Shown: positions 45,233-54,904, numbered from the stretch's first letter. The stretch is DNA of 59,433 bases from CAZFZT01 sp964523675 (GCA_964523675.1 CAZFZT010000010.1:1-59433), one strand, 5' to 3'. A program made the numbers and translations. The notes: a model not told the origin generated them from the letters alone.

Positions 45233-45685
45233 TTACGCGCTCTTCGAAAAGAGTTCATAAAGCTCTTGAGCGTTCTGCGCTTCATACGCAGTCGTTCGTG
45301 TCGCAGGATCGGACATCATGCGGCTGATCTTCCCGAGCGCCTGAATGTGGTCGGCCGTCTTGTCGGGAGGCGAAGCGAGCAGCACGACCAGTCGAACGGG
45401 GCGTTTGTCGATCGCGTCAAAGTCGATCGGCTCAGCCGGTCTTCCGATCGCCATGACAAGGGACTCGGAGACGTTTGACTTTCCATGGGGAATCGCAAGT
45501 CCTTCGCCGATACCGGTTGTGCGCTGCTGTTCCCGCTCCCACACGACATGCTTCAGTGTCTCGCCGTCGTTGATGAGCTTGGCTGCGACGAGCAGATCGA
45601 CCAGTTCTCCGATCACCGCTTTCTTCTCGCGGCTTTCGAGTGGAACCTTGATGGCCCGCGGAGAGAGAATGTCCAGAAGATTCAT
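45233..45685 (-). CDS. ptsN: PTS IIA-type (nitrogen) regulatory protein
   Basis: 150 residues forming one PTS EIIA-2 domain: phosphorylatable His67 in GEGLAIPHGKS, KKAVIGELVDLLV and VRLVVLLASPPDKTADHIQALGKISR. In organisms without sugar PTS it acts in the regulatory PTSNtr chain; HPr and enzyme I are not in the window. Downstream of rsmB on the same strand with a 200-base leader that holds two hairpins. Confidence 0.88.
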   Translation of the reverse strand: MNLLDILSPRAIKVPLESREKKAVIGELVDLLVAAKLINDGETLKHVVWEREQQRTTGIGEGLAIPHGKSNVSESLVMAIGRPAEPIDFDAIDKRPVRLVVLLASPPDKTADHIQALGKISRMMSDPATRTTAYEAQNAQELYELFSKSA

Positions 45686-45727
45686 CGGGGTAAGCGCGCC
45701 GATTGGGATTCAAGTGAAACTGAAGAC

Positions 45728-45794
45728 GCCCGCAGAATCGCGGGCGCGGGCGGCATTCTAACAGGAACCCGGCCTCCGGGGTGGAGGTTGGGTT
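45728..45794 (-). promoter_or_regulatory. two hairpins upstream of ptsN
   Basis: GCCCGC (45728-45733) pairs with GCGGGC (45740-45745) around six bases. AACCC-GG-CCTCC (45766-45777) pairs with GGAGG-TT-GGGTT (45783-45794) with a 2x2 internal loop. Neither is followed by a T-run on the minus strand, so they may be a leader structure or a weak rsmB terminator. Confidence 0.4.
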
Positions 45795-45887
45795 GACGGT
45801 GCGTCCGCTGGCAGGGGGAGCCCTTGAACTTCGCAGCCATCTGCAGCCGCGATAGTCGAAACGTGGCGCGGTGTGGCGGTGAGCCGT

Positions 45888-47222
45888 TCATTTCAAGAGC
45901 GCTGCATATCCGCCATCGCTGTACGTAGCCGGCTCCTCACCAGGCAGCCCTTGCGGCATGCGTGTTTGCTCCGTGAGCAGTTCCTTCTCATGCCACCGTT
46001 GCAGCCACCGCGCCTGGTGCTGATTCTCTTCGCGTTCAATGCTGCATGTGATGTAGAGAATGTTTCCGTGCGGAGCGAGCAGTGGTATCGCATCGGCGAG
46101 AATCTGCCTTTGCAGTGATGCGACCTTCTCGATGCTTGAACGCGTCAAGCGGTACTTCGCCTCAACACGCCGCGCAAGAACACCTGAATTCGAACAGGGC
46201 GCGTCCACGACCAGCAACTCAGCCCGGCCTGCAAAGGAGCGAAGTTCGCTGAACTCAATGACCTCCACCCGAGGTGAGCGTCGTTCCGCGCTGTTGAAGA
46301 CATCGCGCAAGACGCTCAATCGTGTGCGATCGACATCAGTTGCAATGATTCTCGCATCGGGAAAGAGCGCCGCCAGTTGCCGGGTCTTCGTCCCTTTGCC
46401 TGCGCAGAGGTCGATAATGAATTCCGGCGCTCCAGAGGTGGATGCGATTGTACTGATGGCATGCGCTGTGGCGGGATCCTGCACGCGCGCCCATGGGTGT
46501 CGGCTCAGAAGTGAATCAAGTTCCTCGCGCGGGCCGCTATACACGAAGAACCCCGGCTCATCATGTGGTGCGATGTGCGGTTCTGTGGATGGCGCACTGC
46601 CCGCTGAGAGGCCCGTCAGAATGATGGGCGGTTGGACGAGATTATGAAGCGCGATGCGATGCATCTCCCGTTCACCGAAGGCCGTCAGCCAACGACTGAG
46701 TGATTCGGTCGAATGCGATGTCTGCTGCGCGAGGCGATCGACGGGGTGTTCACTCAAGACCGGTTCGCGCAGCTTCCATGCACGACCATCACTCAGAGGG
46801 AGAACATCTCGGCCGAGCTCGCTCCCCTCCACGTCGATGATCTCTTCGCGTAACTCGGCAACCCGCCGCAGCACCGCGTTCACCAGTCCTGCCGCCTTCT
46901 GACGAGCGTGTTTCTTTGTCCATGTAACCGCTTCGCTGACTACCGCGTGGTCGGGCACGCGCTCCAAGTACAGAAACTGTGCGGCTCCAACGAGGAGCGG
47001 CGCTTGCACCTGCGCCTCGAGCCGGTCCCACGGTTGTGATAACTTCGCATCACACACCGCAGCCAGTGTCAACCAATGGCGCGCGACGACGTGATCGATC
47101 GCTTTCGCCAACGCAGCATCACGACTCGACAGGCCCTGTGTCTCGATTGGCGTCAGATCGAGATCCGGAAAGCGCTGCGCACGCCGGACGACTCGATCAG
47201 TAACAGCGTCGCGTGCATTCAT
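45888..47222 (-). CDS. rsmB: 16S rRNA m5C methyltransferase RsmB-like
   Basis: N-terminal NusB-like domain (residues ~20-150, ending KKHARQKAAGLVNAVLRRV) and a C-terminal SAM domain with IIDLCAGKGTKTRQLAALFP, the catalytic pairs in VVDAPCSNSGVLARR (Pro-Cys) and YITCSIEREEN (Thr-Cys). Methylates C967-type cytosine of 16S rRNA using SAM. Length 444 is normal. It lies 54 bases after the DUF368 gene. Confidence 0.92.
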   Translation of the reverse strand: MNARDAVTDRVVRRAQRFPDLDLTPIETQGLSSRDAALAKAIDHVVARHWLTLAAVCDAKLSQPWDRLEAQVQAPLLVGAAQFLYLERVPDHAVVSEAVTWTKKHARQKAAGLVNAVLRRVAELREEIIDVEGSELGRDVLPLSDGRAWKLREPVLSEHPVDRLAQQTSHSTESLSRWLTAFGEREMHRIALHNLVQPPIILTGLSAGSAPSTEPHIAPHDEPGFFVYSGPREELDSLLSRHPWARVQDPATAHAISTIASTSGAPEFIIDLCAGKGTKTRQLAALFPDARIIATDVDRTRLSVLRDVFNSAERRSPRVEVIEFSELRSFAGRAELLVVDAPCSNSGVLARRVEAKYRLTRSSIEKVASLQRQILADAIPLLAPHGNILYITCSIEREENQHQARWLQRWHEKELLTEQTRMPQGLPGEEPATYSDGGYAALLK

Positions 47223-47276
47223 TCAGGCACAGAGAGACTGGTTGAAGGTGATCTGAGACGAATCATTGAGTGGGGC

Positions 47277-48311
47277 TTACAAACTCCCCGGTGTCTTCTC
47301 GCTGCCTCCGAGGCGCGAAATCCCCCATGAGATGACGAATCCCACTGCGGCCAATGCAACCGCGGCCAGTGACTGCGCCAACGACGGAAGTATCAGTTCA
47401 TGACGCCAGTGTTTGGGAGCGACTTTTTCCACCATCGCAGGGCTGGTCAATTCAACGCCGCGCACGATGTCGCCAACCTCTGGCGGAATCGCCTGCGTAA
47501 ACGGCCAAAGTCCAAGAACTGCCCCGAGCAAGAGTCCGAGCAGCACGCCGAGCGTGGCTCGCTCGAACCGCGCGAGCAGCAGCTTGACAAGGTTGGAGAC
47601 GCCGACCACACCCACCGCAACGCCAATTCCAACGGGCACCAGCACGTGGAACGTTTGAACGATCTGCGACCAGTCTCCAGCGCGGGCGCCTTCGACAGCC
47701 GCAGCAATGGCGTCGATAATCGGCTGATATTGTCCGAGGACGAGCAGCAGATATGCGCCCGAAAGGCCCGGCAGAATCATTGCCGCTCCGCCAGCCATCC
47801 CTGCCGTGAACAGCAACACGTACCCTAACGCGGCGGAACCCCCACCATTTGCCAGGCGTTCGGGCGATGAAAGCGCCAGGATCGCCATGAGACCGATGCC
47901 CACGACTGAGCTGAACACGATTGTCGAGTCTGCCGGCCTGATCATTCGCCAGAGCACCGGCACGCCGCCCAGCGTCAGGCCGATGAATAGCGCGTACATG
48001 GCCCACCGAGCGTGCTCGAGCAGCCCGCTGACCAGCGTCGCAAGACCCACAATGGAAAGACCTGCCGCAATCACGATGGAACAGAGCATCAGCACGATGC
48101 GCGGCCGAAACTTGAACGTAGAGACTTCAGCAACACCTTCGATGAACTGCGGATAAATGCCTACCGCCAGCAACATCGTTCCGCCGGACACACCGGGTAC
48201 AAGGTTGGCAATTCCCATGAATGCGCCGCCGGCGACGCTGCGCACGGCAAACGCCGCTCCGCGATACGCGCTGGCTTCATCAGTGCTCTTCAAGCTCGGC
48301 TTCGTCTGCAC
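47277..48311 (-). CDS. popT: DUF368 membrane protein, PopT-type undecaprenyl phosphate flippase
   Basis: Two inverted halves, each opened by a glycine-rich helix: GIANLVPGVSGGTMLLAVG and GAAMILPGLSGAYLLLVLG, which are the DUF368 signatures. Eight to ten membrane helices. The family has been reported to recycle undecaprenyl phosphate across the membrane (PopT) for peptidoglycan and other envelope polymers. First gene of a likely operon with rsmB. Symbol assigned by family, not by test. Confidence 0.88.
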   Translation of the reverse strand: MQTKPSLKSTDEASAYRGAAFAVRSVAGGAFMGIANLVPGVSGGTMLLAVGIYPQFIEGVAEVSTFKFRPRIVLMLCSIVIAAGLSIVGLATLVSGLLEHARWAMYALFIGLTLGGVPVLWRMIRPADSTIVFSSVVGIGLMAILALSSPERLANGGGSAALGYVLLFTAGMAGGAAMILPGLSGAYLLLVLGQYQPIIDAIAAAVEGARAGDWSQIVQTFHVLVPVGIGVAVGVVGVSNLVKLLLARFERATLGVLLGLLLGAVLGLWPFTQAIPPEVGDIVRGVELTSPAMVEKVAPKHWRHELILPSLAQSLAAVALAAVGFVISWGISRLGGSEKTPGSL

Positions 48312-48474
48312 GAGCGGATGATATGGCCGAAGGACGCCGGTTGCGGCTCGACAGCTTGGAGTGATTGCCGGCTTTTCATTCAGGCCGAGCCGATCACGCC
48401 GCGCCGGCTCGATCCCTCCGGCCGCCGATCAAGATAGCGCGGAAGAATGAGCGGTCTGCGGCCTTGCAGCAGGG

Positions 48475-49272
48475 TCACTGAGAGACGATGGAGCTACTGA
48501 GTGTGCCGATGGGTTCGCAAGAGATATCGATTCGGTCGTCGCCTTTGAGGGGAACTTCGCTGGAGGATGCAACGAGTGCAGGGGCGCCTGTCAGGACCAC
48601 TGTGCCGGGCAGGAGCGTGATGTGGGCGCTGATCTGAGCGATCAGGCGCGGCACGTTGCGAATCATGTCTTTCACTTTGCCCTGGCGGCGGATTTCGCCG
48701 TTGATGCGCGTCGTGAGTTCGAGCTCATTCAGGTCTTGGAACTGATCAGGCGTGAGAAGCGCGGGGCCGAGCGGGCAGAACGTGTCAAAGCCCTTGCCGC
48801 GCATCCACTGAGGCGGGCCCTCTTTCGTTTGCCAGCGCCGCGCCGTGACATCGCCAGCAAGCGTGTAACCGAGGACGTAATCGAGAGCGGCAACCTCAGA
48901 AACGCGCTGCGCGAGACGGCGGATGACGACAGCGAGTTCTCCCTCACAGGCAAGTTGTGGATCCTCGCCATCCGCGCAGCGCGGCATGAGAATCGCCTCG
49001 CCGGGATGCGCGATTGCCGTGGTGGGTTTCATGAACAGTTCGAGTTCCTCATCGGCACTCGCGCCGGTGCCGGCATAATTGCGTCCGGCGCACAGGATGT
49101 TCGGCGGCTCAATCGGCGCGAGGAGTCTGCGAATCGGGATGCCTTCGCCGGTCGTTTGAAACTCGATGCCTTGGGGTGATGGCCGCGAATGCAAAATGCG
49201 CGCTCGGCCGTCGGACTGCTGCTCTCCGAAATGCGTGTGACCCTCGTCGCAGATGAAGCGAATGATTCGCAT
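48475..49272 (-). CDS. fumarylacetoacetate hydrolase family protein
   Basis: 265 residues with the FAH core: NILCAGRNYAGTG, ACEGELAVVI (metal-binding Glu pair), VLGYTLAGDVTARRWQ, RGKGFDTFCPLGPALL and LTGAPALV near the end. Cleaves or decarboxylates beta-diketo acids in degradation of aromatics; the exact substrate is not readable. Last gene of a mazG-trpA-FAH series, 62 bases after trpA. Confidence 0.88.
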   Translation of the reverse strand: MRIIRFICDEGHTHFGEQQSDGRARILHSRPSPQGIEFQTTGEGIPIRRLLAPIEPPNILCAGRNYAGTGASADEELELFMKPTTAIAHPGEAILMPRCADGEDPQLACEGELAVVIRRLAQRVSEVAALDYVLGYTLAGDVTARRWQTKEGPPQWMRGKGFDTFCPLGPALLTPDQFQDLNELELTTRINGEIRRQGKVKDMIRNVPRLIAQISAHITLLPGTVVLTGAPALVASSSEVPLKGDDRIDISCEPIGTLSSSIVSQ

Positions 49273-49334
49273 GGGTGTTCGGCGCTACTGGGCGAATGCA
49301 CGGCATCGCAACGCGGCAAATCGTGGTTGCAAGG

Positions 49335-50171
49335 TTAGACCGGTTGTCGTGTGCGAAGGCCGGTGGCGAGTTTGCGCACGAGGTTCGCTGCGGCTTCACT
49401 GGGTGATTTCCCGTTTCGGGCGGCTTCACCCATTGCGCGAACCACGGCCGAGCCGACGATGGCGGCATCGGCGCCGCCGGGGCCGGTGACGGCGGCAACA
49501 TGGTCGCGCGTTGAGATGCCGAAGCCGACGGCGATGGGCAGATCGGACATGCCGCGCAGCAAGGTGAGTTGATCGCGGATGTCCGGTGCTTCGTTGCGCT
49601 CGCCGGTGATCCCCGCGCGGGCGAGCAGATACATAAAGCCGGTACACAACCGAAGGAGCGATTCGATGCGCTTGGCGCTTGACGTTGGTGCGATGAGCAC
49701 CGAAAGGATCATATTGTGCTTCTGCACGAGGTCGGCGATGGGTGCGGCAGTGGCGGTGTCGATGTCCGGAATGATCAGCCCATCGAAGCCCGAAGCGGCG
49801 GCGTCTGCGATGAAGCGATCGGGTCCGATGCGCGTGATGATCGAATCGCTGACCATTGCGAGAAGGCCAAGGTTCGTCTTCTTGCGGATGGACGCAATGC
49901 ATTCGAAGATCGCAGGCGGAGTCACGCCCTGTTCAAGAGCGTCATGCATGGCTTGGGCGATGACCGGTCCATCTGCGATGGGATCGGAGAATGGAATGCC
50001 GACTTCAACGATTGACGCGCCGGCTTCTTCCATCGCAAGGATTGTTGACGGCGCGTCGTCCAGCGACGGATAACCGGCGGTCATGTAGGGCATGAGCGCG
50101 GCGCGGCCGTCTGCGCGGAGCGCTTTGAAGATGTCGTCGATCCTGGTCATACGGCGCGGTTGATGTGACAC
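49335..50171 (-). CDS. trpA: tryptophan synthase alpha chain
   Basis: Releases indole from indole-glycerol phosphate for TrpB. Catalytic Glu in IVEVGIPFSDPIADG, catalytic Asp in LIIPDID, phosphate site GFGISTRDHVAAV and AIVGSAVVRAM. Length 278 normal. GTG 50171 is nine bases after GGGAG; ATG 50150 is an alternative. trpB is not in the window. It starts one or two bases after the mazG-like stop. Confidence 0.95.
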   Translation of the reverse strand: MSHQPRRMTRIDDIFKALRADGRAALMPYMTAGYPSLDDAPSTILAMEEAGASIVEVGIPFSDPIADGPVIAQAMHDALEQGVTPPAIFECIASIRKKTNLGLLAMVSDSIITRIGPDRFIADAAASGFDGLIIPDIDTATAAPIADLVQKHNMILSVLIAPTSSAKRIESLLRLCTGFMYLLARAGITGERNEAPDIRDQLTLLRGMSDLPIAVGFGISTRDHVAAVTGPGGADAAIVGSAVVRAMGEAARNGKSPSEAAANLVRKLATGLRTRQPV

Positions 50172-50172
50172 A

Positions 50173-50472
50173 TCATTTAACTCCCTGCGGTCCTGGGCCG
50201 GTCATGTATTTGTCGCGGATCGCCGCTTCGAGATCGACGCCGGTGATGTTGGCGAGGGTGGCGAGCCAGGCCATGACATCGGCAAACTCTTCACGCAGGT
50301 TGGCGTCATCGCCGTCACCTCGCTGGCGTTTGCCCAGGGCATGAGCGAGCTCGCCGACTTCTTCGGAAAACCAGAGAAACGTGGCGGGAACGCCGCGCGC
50401 GGAATCCTGCTCGAAGTAACGCTCGTAGATGAACTGCTGGAAGGCACCGATTGTCATGTGGGCGTCCGGCAT
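50173..50472 (-). CDS. MazG-like nucleotide pyrophosphohydrolase
   Basis: About 99 residues of the all-alpha NTP-PPase (MazG) superfamily: FLWFSEEVGELAHAL supplies the EExxE metal motif and LREEFADVMAWLATLAN the second ExxxD motif. Probably removes non-canonical or excess NTPs. ATG 50472 or 50457. It is packed against trpA; divergent from the dus gene with 135 bases between. Confidence 0.85.
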   Translation of the reverse strand: MPDAHMTIGAFQQFIYERYFEQDSARGVPATFLWFSEEVGELAHALGKRQRGDGDDANLREEFADVMAWLATLANITGVDLEAAIRDKYMTGPGPQGVK

Positions 50473-50607
50473 GAGGTGGTGAAGGATACTTGATGCGGGG
50501 AGCTCGGACTTGGGTTTGAAATGGATTTCAGTCAGGCGGCCCCAACGCCGCGCGGCTGCCCGGGCTTGCGTGGGATCGGACGGCTGAGATGAGTAGGATG
50601 TCGGTCG

Positions 50608-51687
50608 ATGCTTCGCATTGGTCCCATTCAACTTGAGACACCGTTGCTGCTCGCGCCGATGGCAGGGCATTGCGACCTCGCGTTCCGCGTGCTCTGTCGA
50701 TCGCTCGGTGGCGTCGGGCTGGCGAGTACTGACCTGCTCAACTGCCACTCAGTGCTGCGCGGCACCCCGACCGCGCTCAAGCTTGCCGCAACGAATGAGC
50801 GTGATCGACCGCTGTGCGTGCAACTGTATGGCAACGAACGCGATCCGCTGCCGGAAGCAGGCATGTGGGCGGTCGATCATGGGGCGGCTGTGGTAGACAT
50901 CAATATGGGCTGTCCGGTCGATAAGGTCGCGAAAAAGAACGGCGGATCACTGTTGCTGTGTGATATGGATGGGACAACCCGGCTGGCTGAGCGTGTCGTC
51001 AGGGCCGTTGAGAGATGTTCTGGCTCCCACGTGCCGGTCACCGCAAAGATGCGGCTAGGGTGGGATTCCTCAAGCATCGTCGCGCCCCGGTTGGCTCGGC
51101 AACTTGAGCAGATCGGCATTCAGGCGGTGACCATCCATGGCCGGACGACCGGGCAGCGCTTTCGTGGCAGTGTTGATCTGAACGGCATAGCCCAGGTCGT
51201 GGCCGCGGTCGAATCGATCCCGGTCATTGGAAATGGAGATGTGGTCGCCCCCCAGGATGCTGTCCGCATGATGCAGCAGACGGGATGTGCTGGAGTGATG
51301 ATCGGCCGCGGATCACTGCGGGCTCCGTGGATCTTCGCTCAGACAGCGGCCTTGATGAAGACCGGTAATATCGATCCGGAGCCGTCGATTCTTGAGAAAT
51401 TGGAGGTGATTGAGCGGCATCTCGACCTCCTCCTGGAGTACTCCGGTCCGAAGGCGGCCGTGGAGTGCCTCTCAAAGCGCGTCTCCTGGTACGGGAAGAC
51501 GATGGGGCCCGTGAAGGAATTCAAGGAGGCAGTCCGCCTGGCGCGGTCGCCTGAGGCGATTCGGGCTGCGATAGCGAGGCAATTGGCGGTGGTGCAGAGT
51601 GAAACTGGGCAATGGGGGCGTGGCGCTGGAGTTGGTACATATCAGAACCCCACCCCAGACGAGAAAAAAAATGCAAGAGCGGCTTGA
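50608..51687 (+). CDS. dus: tRNA-dihydrouridine synthase
   Basis: FMN TIM-barrel enzyme reducing uridines in the tRNA D-loop. APMAGHCDLAFRVLCR, VQLYGNERDP, VDINMGCPVDKVAKKNGGSLLL (catalytic Cys in GCP), VTAKMRLGWD, VTIHGRTTGQRF, VIGNGDV and GVMIGRGSLRAPWIF are all Dus landmarks, and the C-terminal helical domain is present. DusA/B/C class cannot be assigned safely. Length 359. Confidence 0.92.
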   Translation: MLRIGPIQLETPLLLAPMAGHCDLAFRVLCRSLGGVGLASTDLLNCHSVLRGTPTALKLAATNERDRPLCVQLYGNERDPLPEAGMWAVDHGAAVVDINMGCPVDKVAKKNGGSLLLCDMDGTTRLAERVVRAVERCSGSHVPVTAKMRLGWDSSSIVAPRLARQLEQIGIQAVTIHGRTTGQRFRGSVDLNGIAQVVAAVESIPVIGNGDVVAPQDAVRMMQQTGCAGVMIGRGSLRAPWIFAQTAALMKTGNIDPEPSILEKLEVIERHLDLLLEYSGPKAAVECLSKRVSWYGKTMGPVKEFKEAVRLARSPEAIRAAIARQLAVVQSETGQWGRGAGVGTYQNPTPDEKKNARAA

Positions 51688-51836
51688 AGTTGATTTGAAT
51701 CCGTGTTAGTTTTGTCTTCGCAGCCATGCCGCCGCATTGCGCAGGGCGGGCGGATGTGCGGGTATGGTGCGCAGATCGGCCGATTTTGAACCATAAATCT
51801 GTGTTGAACAAGGGGGGGCAAGAGGAGGAACGAGGA

Positions 51837-52649
51837 ATGACGGGAGTTTCAGTAGCGCAAAAAGGGTTGATCGGGTTGGCATTCGCCGGTTCGCTGCTGT
51901 TTGCGGGCAGCGCTCTCGGCGGTGTTTCGTATCCAACCGTGACGGTTGAGTTCTTTGCCGGCAATGACGGTCAGCCGCCAGCTGTGTACAACATGGCCGA
52001 ACACAGCGAACAGATGACGCAGACTGGTTCGGAATACAACTTTACTGGCGGAACCAAGGGGCTCAACGACACGTGGGAGTTCAACTGGGATATCACCGTC
52101 AATTCGAGCTTCGACGCAGCGACGAACACGTCGGGTGGCGGTGGTGGGCCGTTCATTCACCTTGCGAACCTGGCCGTGAGCAACAACACGAGCGAGAACC
52201 AGATCTTCTGGGTGCTTGTCACGCTGGAGCTTGATGCCCCCATCAATACCCCCACCTTCAGCCGGGGCGACGTGGCAACCACGATTCAAAGCTTCACTGG
52301 TGTCGGCGCAACGCTCCAGAACATCACCAGTGGCGAGTACGCCGGCGATCCGATCTACGAAGCGTTTATTGACGGCAACTCGACGGCTTCGTTGATGGAT
52401 GCCCCCGACGGCACCTTGAACTCCACGGGCTTCGACACTGCAAGCGCAGACGATTCGTTTGGTTACGACGTGCCGCTTGCGACTGGACCAGCAACGGACA
52501 CGCTCAGCATCTGGCTCAAGGTTGAAGTCTCGGCCTTGTCAGTCGCCACGGTCATCGGCCTGTATGAAGTCGCTCCGATCCCCGCGCCGGCCGGCCTCGC
52601 CCTGCTGGCCCTGGGCGGCATCGCAGTTCGCCGTCGTCGGCGCAACTGA
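51837..52649 (+). CDS. exported PEP-CTERM-like protein
   Basis: ATG 51837 follows AGAGGAGG. Signal peptide with GLIGLAFAGSLLFAGSALGG; the mature part is a Thr/Ser/Asn-rich beta protein (SSFDAATNTSGGGGGPFIHL). The C-terminus has a PEP-CTERM-like sorting tail: IPAPAGLALLALGG then RRRRRN, with Pro-Ala-Pro in place of Pro-Glu-Pro. Such tails are cut and anchored by exosortase, which is not in the window. A near-perfect hairpin follows the stop. Confidence 0.85.
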   Translation: MTGVSVAQKGLIGLAFAGSLLFAGSALGGVSYPTVTVEFFAGNDGQPPAVYNMAEHSEQMTQTGSEYNFTGGTKGLNDTWEFNWDITVNSSFDAATNTSGGGGGPFIHLANLAVSNNTSENQIFWVLVTLELDAPINTPTFSRGDVATTIQSFTGVGATLQNITSGEYAGDPIYEAFIDGNSTASLMDAPDGTLNSTGFDTASADDSFGYDVPLATGPATDTLSIWLKVEVSALSVATVIGLYEVAPIPAPAGLALLALGGIAVRRRRRN

Positions 52650-52686
52650 ATCAACATTCCGCCAGGCAAATGAAAGTAGTGAACGC

Positions 52687-52713
52687 AGACCCGAAGGAAT
52701 TTCCTTCGGGTCT
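52687..52713 (+). terminator. strong hairpin after the PEP-CTERM gene
   Basis: AGACCCGAAGGAA (52687-52699) is perfectly complementary to TTCCTTCGGGTCT (52701-52713) around one T. No U-run follows, so it may be a terminator-like or RNA-stabilising hairpin. It sits 38 bases after the stop and 21 before the cytochrome start. Confidence 0.65.
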
Positions 52714-52734
52714 GTTCAAAGGTAGGCAGCGTTC

Positions 52735-54819
52735 ATGAGAGTGACGGCAGTGGAACCGTTAAGGGAGGTGAGGAGAAACGTGTCGAAGGGTCTGAAGCGT
52801 GAAGAATTGCGGATGGTGCAACCTGAGCATCGGGTTCGGAGTGACCGCCAAGTGAGCGTGCGGCAGCGGCTGGGCGGCATGTTGCTCGCCTGTCTGGTGC
52901 TGATCGCCATCGCCTCGGTGAGTTCGTTCGCACTGGGAGATCGATCCGGCCGTGGCGGCGGTGTCGCAGGAGAAGACGCAAGACTCGCCACGACTCCTGA
53001 AGCGTTCTATCAGCGGGGGACGCAGCCGCTTGGAGAGGGGATCGGTGGCCTTGCGCCGCTCGCCAAAGCAATCGACCCCAATACCGGCTGCATGTTGTGC
53101 CACGGTGATTACAACGAGCCGGAGGTCGAGCCGTTCAGAAATCTCGCAGCGAGCATCAAAGGGCAATCGGCTCGAGATCCGGTCTTCCGAGCTGCATTAG
53201 CGGTGGCGAATCAGGACGCATCGGGCGCCGGGCAATACTGCATCAGGTGCCATGTGCCGGTTGCATTCCTCGAAGGTCGGCACCTGCCGCCCGATGGCTC
53301 TGCGTTTACTGATGCGGACCTGGAGGGGTTGTCCTGCGCGTTCTGCCATCGCGTTGTTGATCCGAATTTCGAGCCGTTCGATCCTCCGAATCTGGGGCCG
53401 GCAGTTGTCGCTGCAAATGACGAGCCAATCCTGGCAGCACTCGATGCAGCCGGGCATGCGCCTTTCGAGCCAGGCAACGCACAGTACGTGATCGATCCTG
53501 TCGATAATCGCCGCGGACCGCGGTACGACCTGTTTCAGAACCTGCATGTGCCGTTGCCTGAGCAGCCGGCGCCGCAGGTCATTTATTCGCCCTTCCATAA
53601 GTCATCGGAGTTCTGCTGGAACTGTCACGATGTGAGCAATCCGCTGCTCGTCCGTGATGGAAACACCTATGTGCTTGGCCACCTTGATGAGCCCCACCCG
53701 ACCGGGTCGCAGAAGGACATGTTCCCGCTTCATCGCACCTATCAGGAGTGGCTCAACAGTTACTATTCAACGATCGGCGTTGATCATGCGGGGCGTTTCG
53801 GCGGCAATCACCCGACCGGCATCATGAAGGTCTGTCAGGACTGCCACATGCCCAAGTACGAAGGACATGGCTGCAGCGTGCCGTTCATCTTGCGGCCGGA
53901 TGTCGCTCAGCACAGTTTCCTTGGCTCGAACACCTGGGTCATGCGCGCGGTGCGCGACCTCTACAGCGACGAGGTCACCGGCCTGACGGAGCAGTCGGTG
54001 GAGAATGCGATTGCCAACAACATCGACTTTCTTCAGAAGGCGTCAGACCTCGAAGTTCTGGAGATGAACGATCAGATTCGAGTCCGCATTTTCAATCGCA
54101 CCGGACACAAGTTGCCCACCGGCTTCCCCGACGGCCGGCGCATGTGGATCAACGTCAAGTTTCTTGACGAGGATGAAAACCTGATCAAAGAACACGGCGC
54201 GTATGACTTTGAGACCGCCGAACTCCTTGCCGATGATTCAAAGGTCTATGAAGCGTTACTCGGCGTTGATGCAGACCAGGCGGCGGCGACCGGTTTGCCT
54301 GAAGGGAAGACGTTCCACTTCACCTTGGCGAATACCTTCATCAAGGACAATCGCATTCCGCCTGCCGGCTGGTTCAATTCGGTTGCGGTGCAGAACCAAA
54401 CCGCACCGGTGGGGGTGAGCTATTTCAGCGGGGAGCATTGGGATGACACGTTTTTCGACGTACCGAGCAATGCTCTTGCCGCCATCGTTACGATCTATTA
54501 CCAGACGACCTCACGTGAGTTCATCGAGTTTCTGCGCGATAACGATCTGGGTGAAGAGGGGCTCGGGAAGACCGCCTATGACCTGTGGGTCAAGCATGGC
54601 AAGAGCCAGCCCGTCATCATGGATATGGCCGAGGTGGAGTTCTGCCATCCGGCCGACTTGGACTGCGACGGCGCGGTCGGCGTCCCCGATTTGTTGATGC
54701 TGCTCGCGGTGTGGGGTGAGTGCCCTCAGCCCGGCCCTTGTCCGGGCGACCTGACGGGCAGCGGTTCTGTCGGAGTCCCCGACTTGCTCCAGTTGCTGTC
54801 AAATTGGGGAAACCTATGA
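52735..54819 (+). CDS. five-haem c-type cytochrome with dockerin-like C-terminus
   Basis: Five CxxCH haem sites: CMLCH (119), CIRCH (169), CAFCH (201), CWNCH (294) and CQDCH (367). A hydrophobic signal helix (LGGMLLACLVLIAIASVSSFAL) follows ~45 basic residues; ATG 52813 is a possible shorter start. Residues ~430-620 are a beta-rich domain (RTGHKLPTGFPDGRRMW) often seen C-terminal to multihaem sites. The last 60 residues are two dockerin-like loops, DLDCDGAVGVPD and DLTGSGSVGVPD, the second lacking some ligands. Predicted extracytoplasmic electron carrier or oxidoreductase; partner unknown. Confidence 0.9.
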   Translation: MRVTAVEPLREVRRNVSKGLKREELRMVQPEHRVRSDRQVSVRQRLGGMLLACLVLIAIASVSSFALGDRSGRGGGVAGEDARLATTPEAFYQRGTQPLGEGIGGLAPLAKAIDPNTGCMLCHGDYNEPEVEPFRNLAASIKGQSARDPVFRAALAVANQDASGAGQYCIRCHVPVAFLEGRHLPPDGSAFTDADLEGLSCAFCHRVVDPNFEPFDPPNLGPAVVAANDEPILAALDAAGHAPFEPGNAQYVIDPVDNRRGPRYDLFQNLHVPLPEQPAPQVIYSPFHKSSEFCWNCHDVSNPLLVRDGNTYVLGHLDEPHPTGSQKDMFPLHRTYQEWLNSYYSTIGVDHAGRFGGNHPTGIMKVCQDCHMPKYEGHGCSVPFILRPDVAQHSFLGSNTWVMRAVRDLYSDEVTGLTEQSVENAIANNIDFLQKASDLEVLEMNDQIRVRIFNRTGHKLPTGFPDGRRMWINVKFLDEDENLIKEHGAYDFETAELLADDSKVYEALLGVDADQAAATGLPEGKTFHFTLANTFIKDNRIPPAGWFNSVAVQNQTAPVGVSYFSGEHWDDTFFDVPSNALAAIVTIYYQTTSREFIEFLRDNDLGEEGLGKTAYDLWVKHGKSQPVIMDMAEVEFCHPADLDCDGAVGVPDLLMLLAVWGECPQPGPCPGDLTGSGSVGVPDLLQLLSNWGNL

Positions 54820-54875
54820 CATCATTCGGGATTTGCTAGGCAAGGATGATTTGAAGGTAATTTATCAGAAGATCA

Positions 54876-54904
54876 TTGCATCGCAGATTTTCCTGCGGTA
54901 TAGT
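54876..54904 (+). promoter_or_regulatory. sigma70-like promoter with inverted repeat in the spacer
   Basis: TTGCAT (54876-54881), 17-base spacer, TATAGT (54899-54904). The spacer holds CGCAG-ATTTTC-CTGCG (54882-54897), a 5-bp inverted repeat that could be an operator. About 90 bases precede the next start. Confidence 0.6.
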
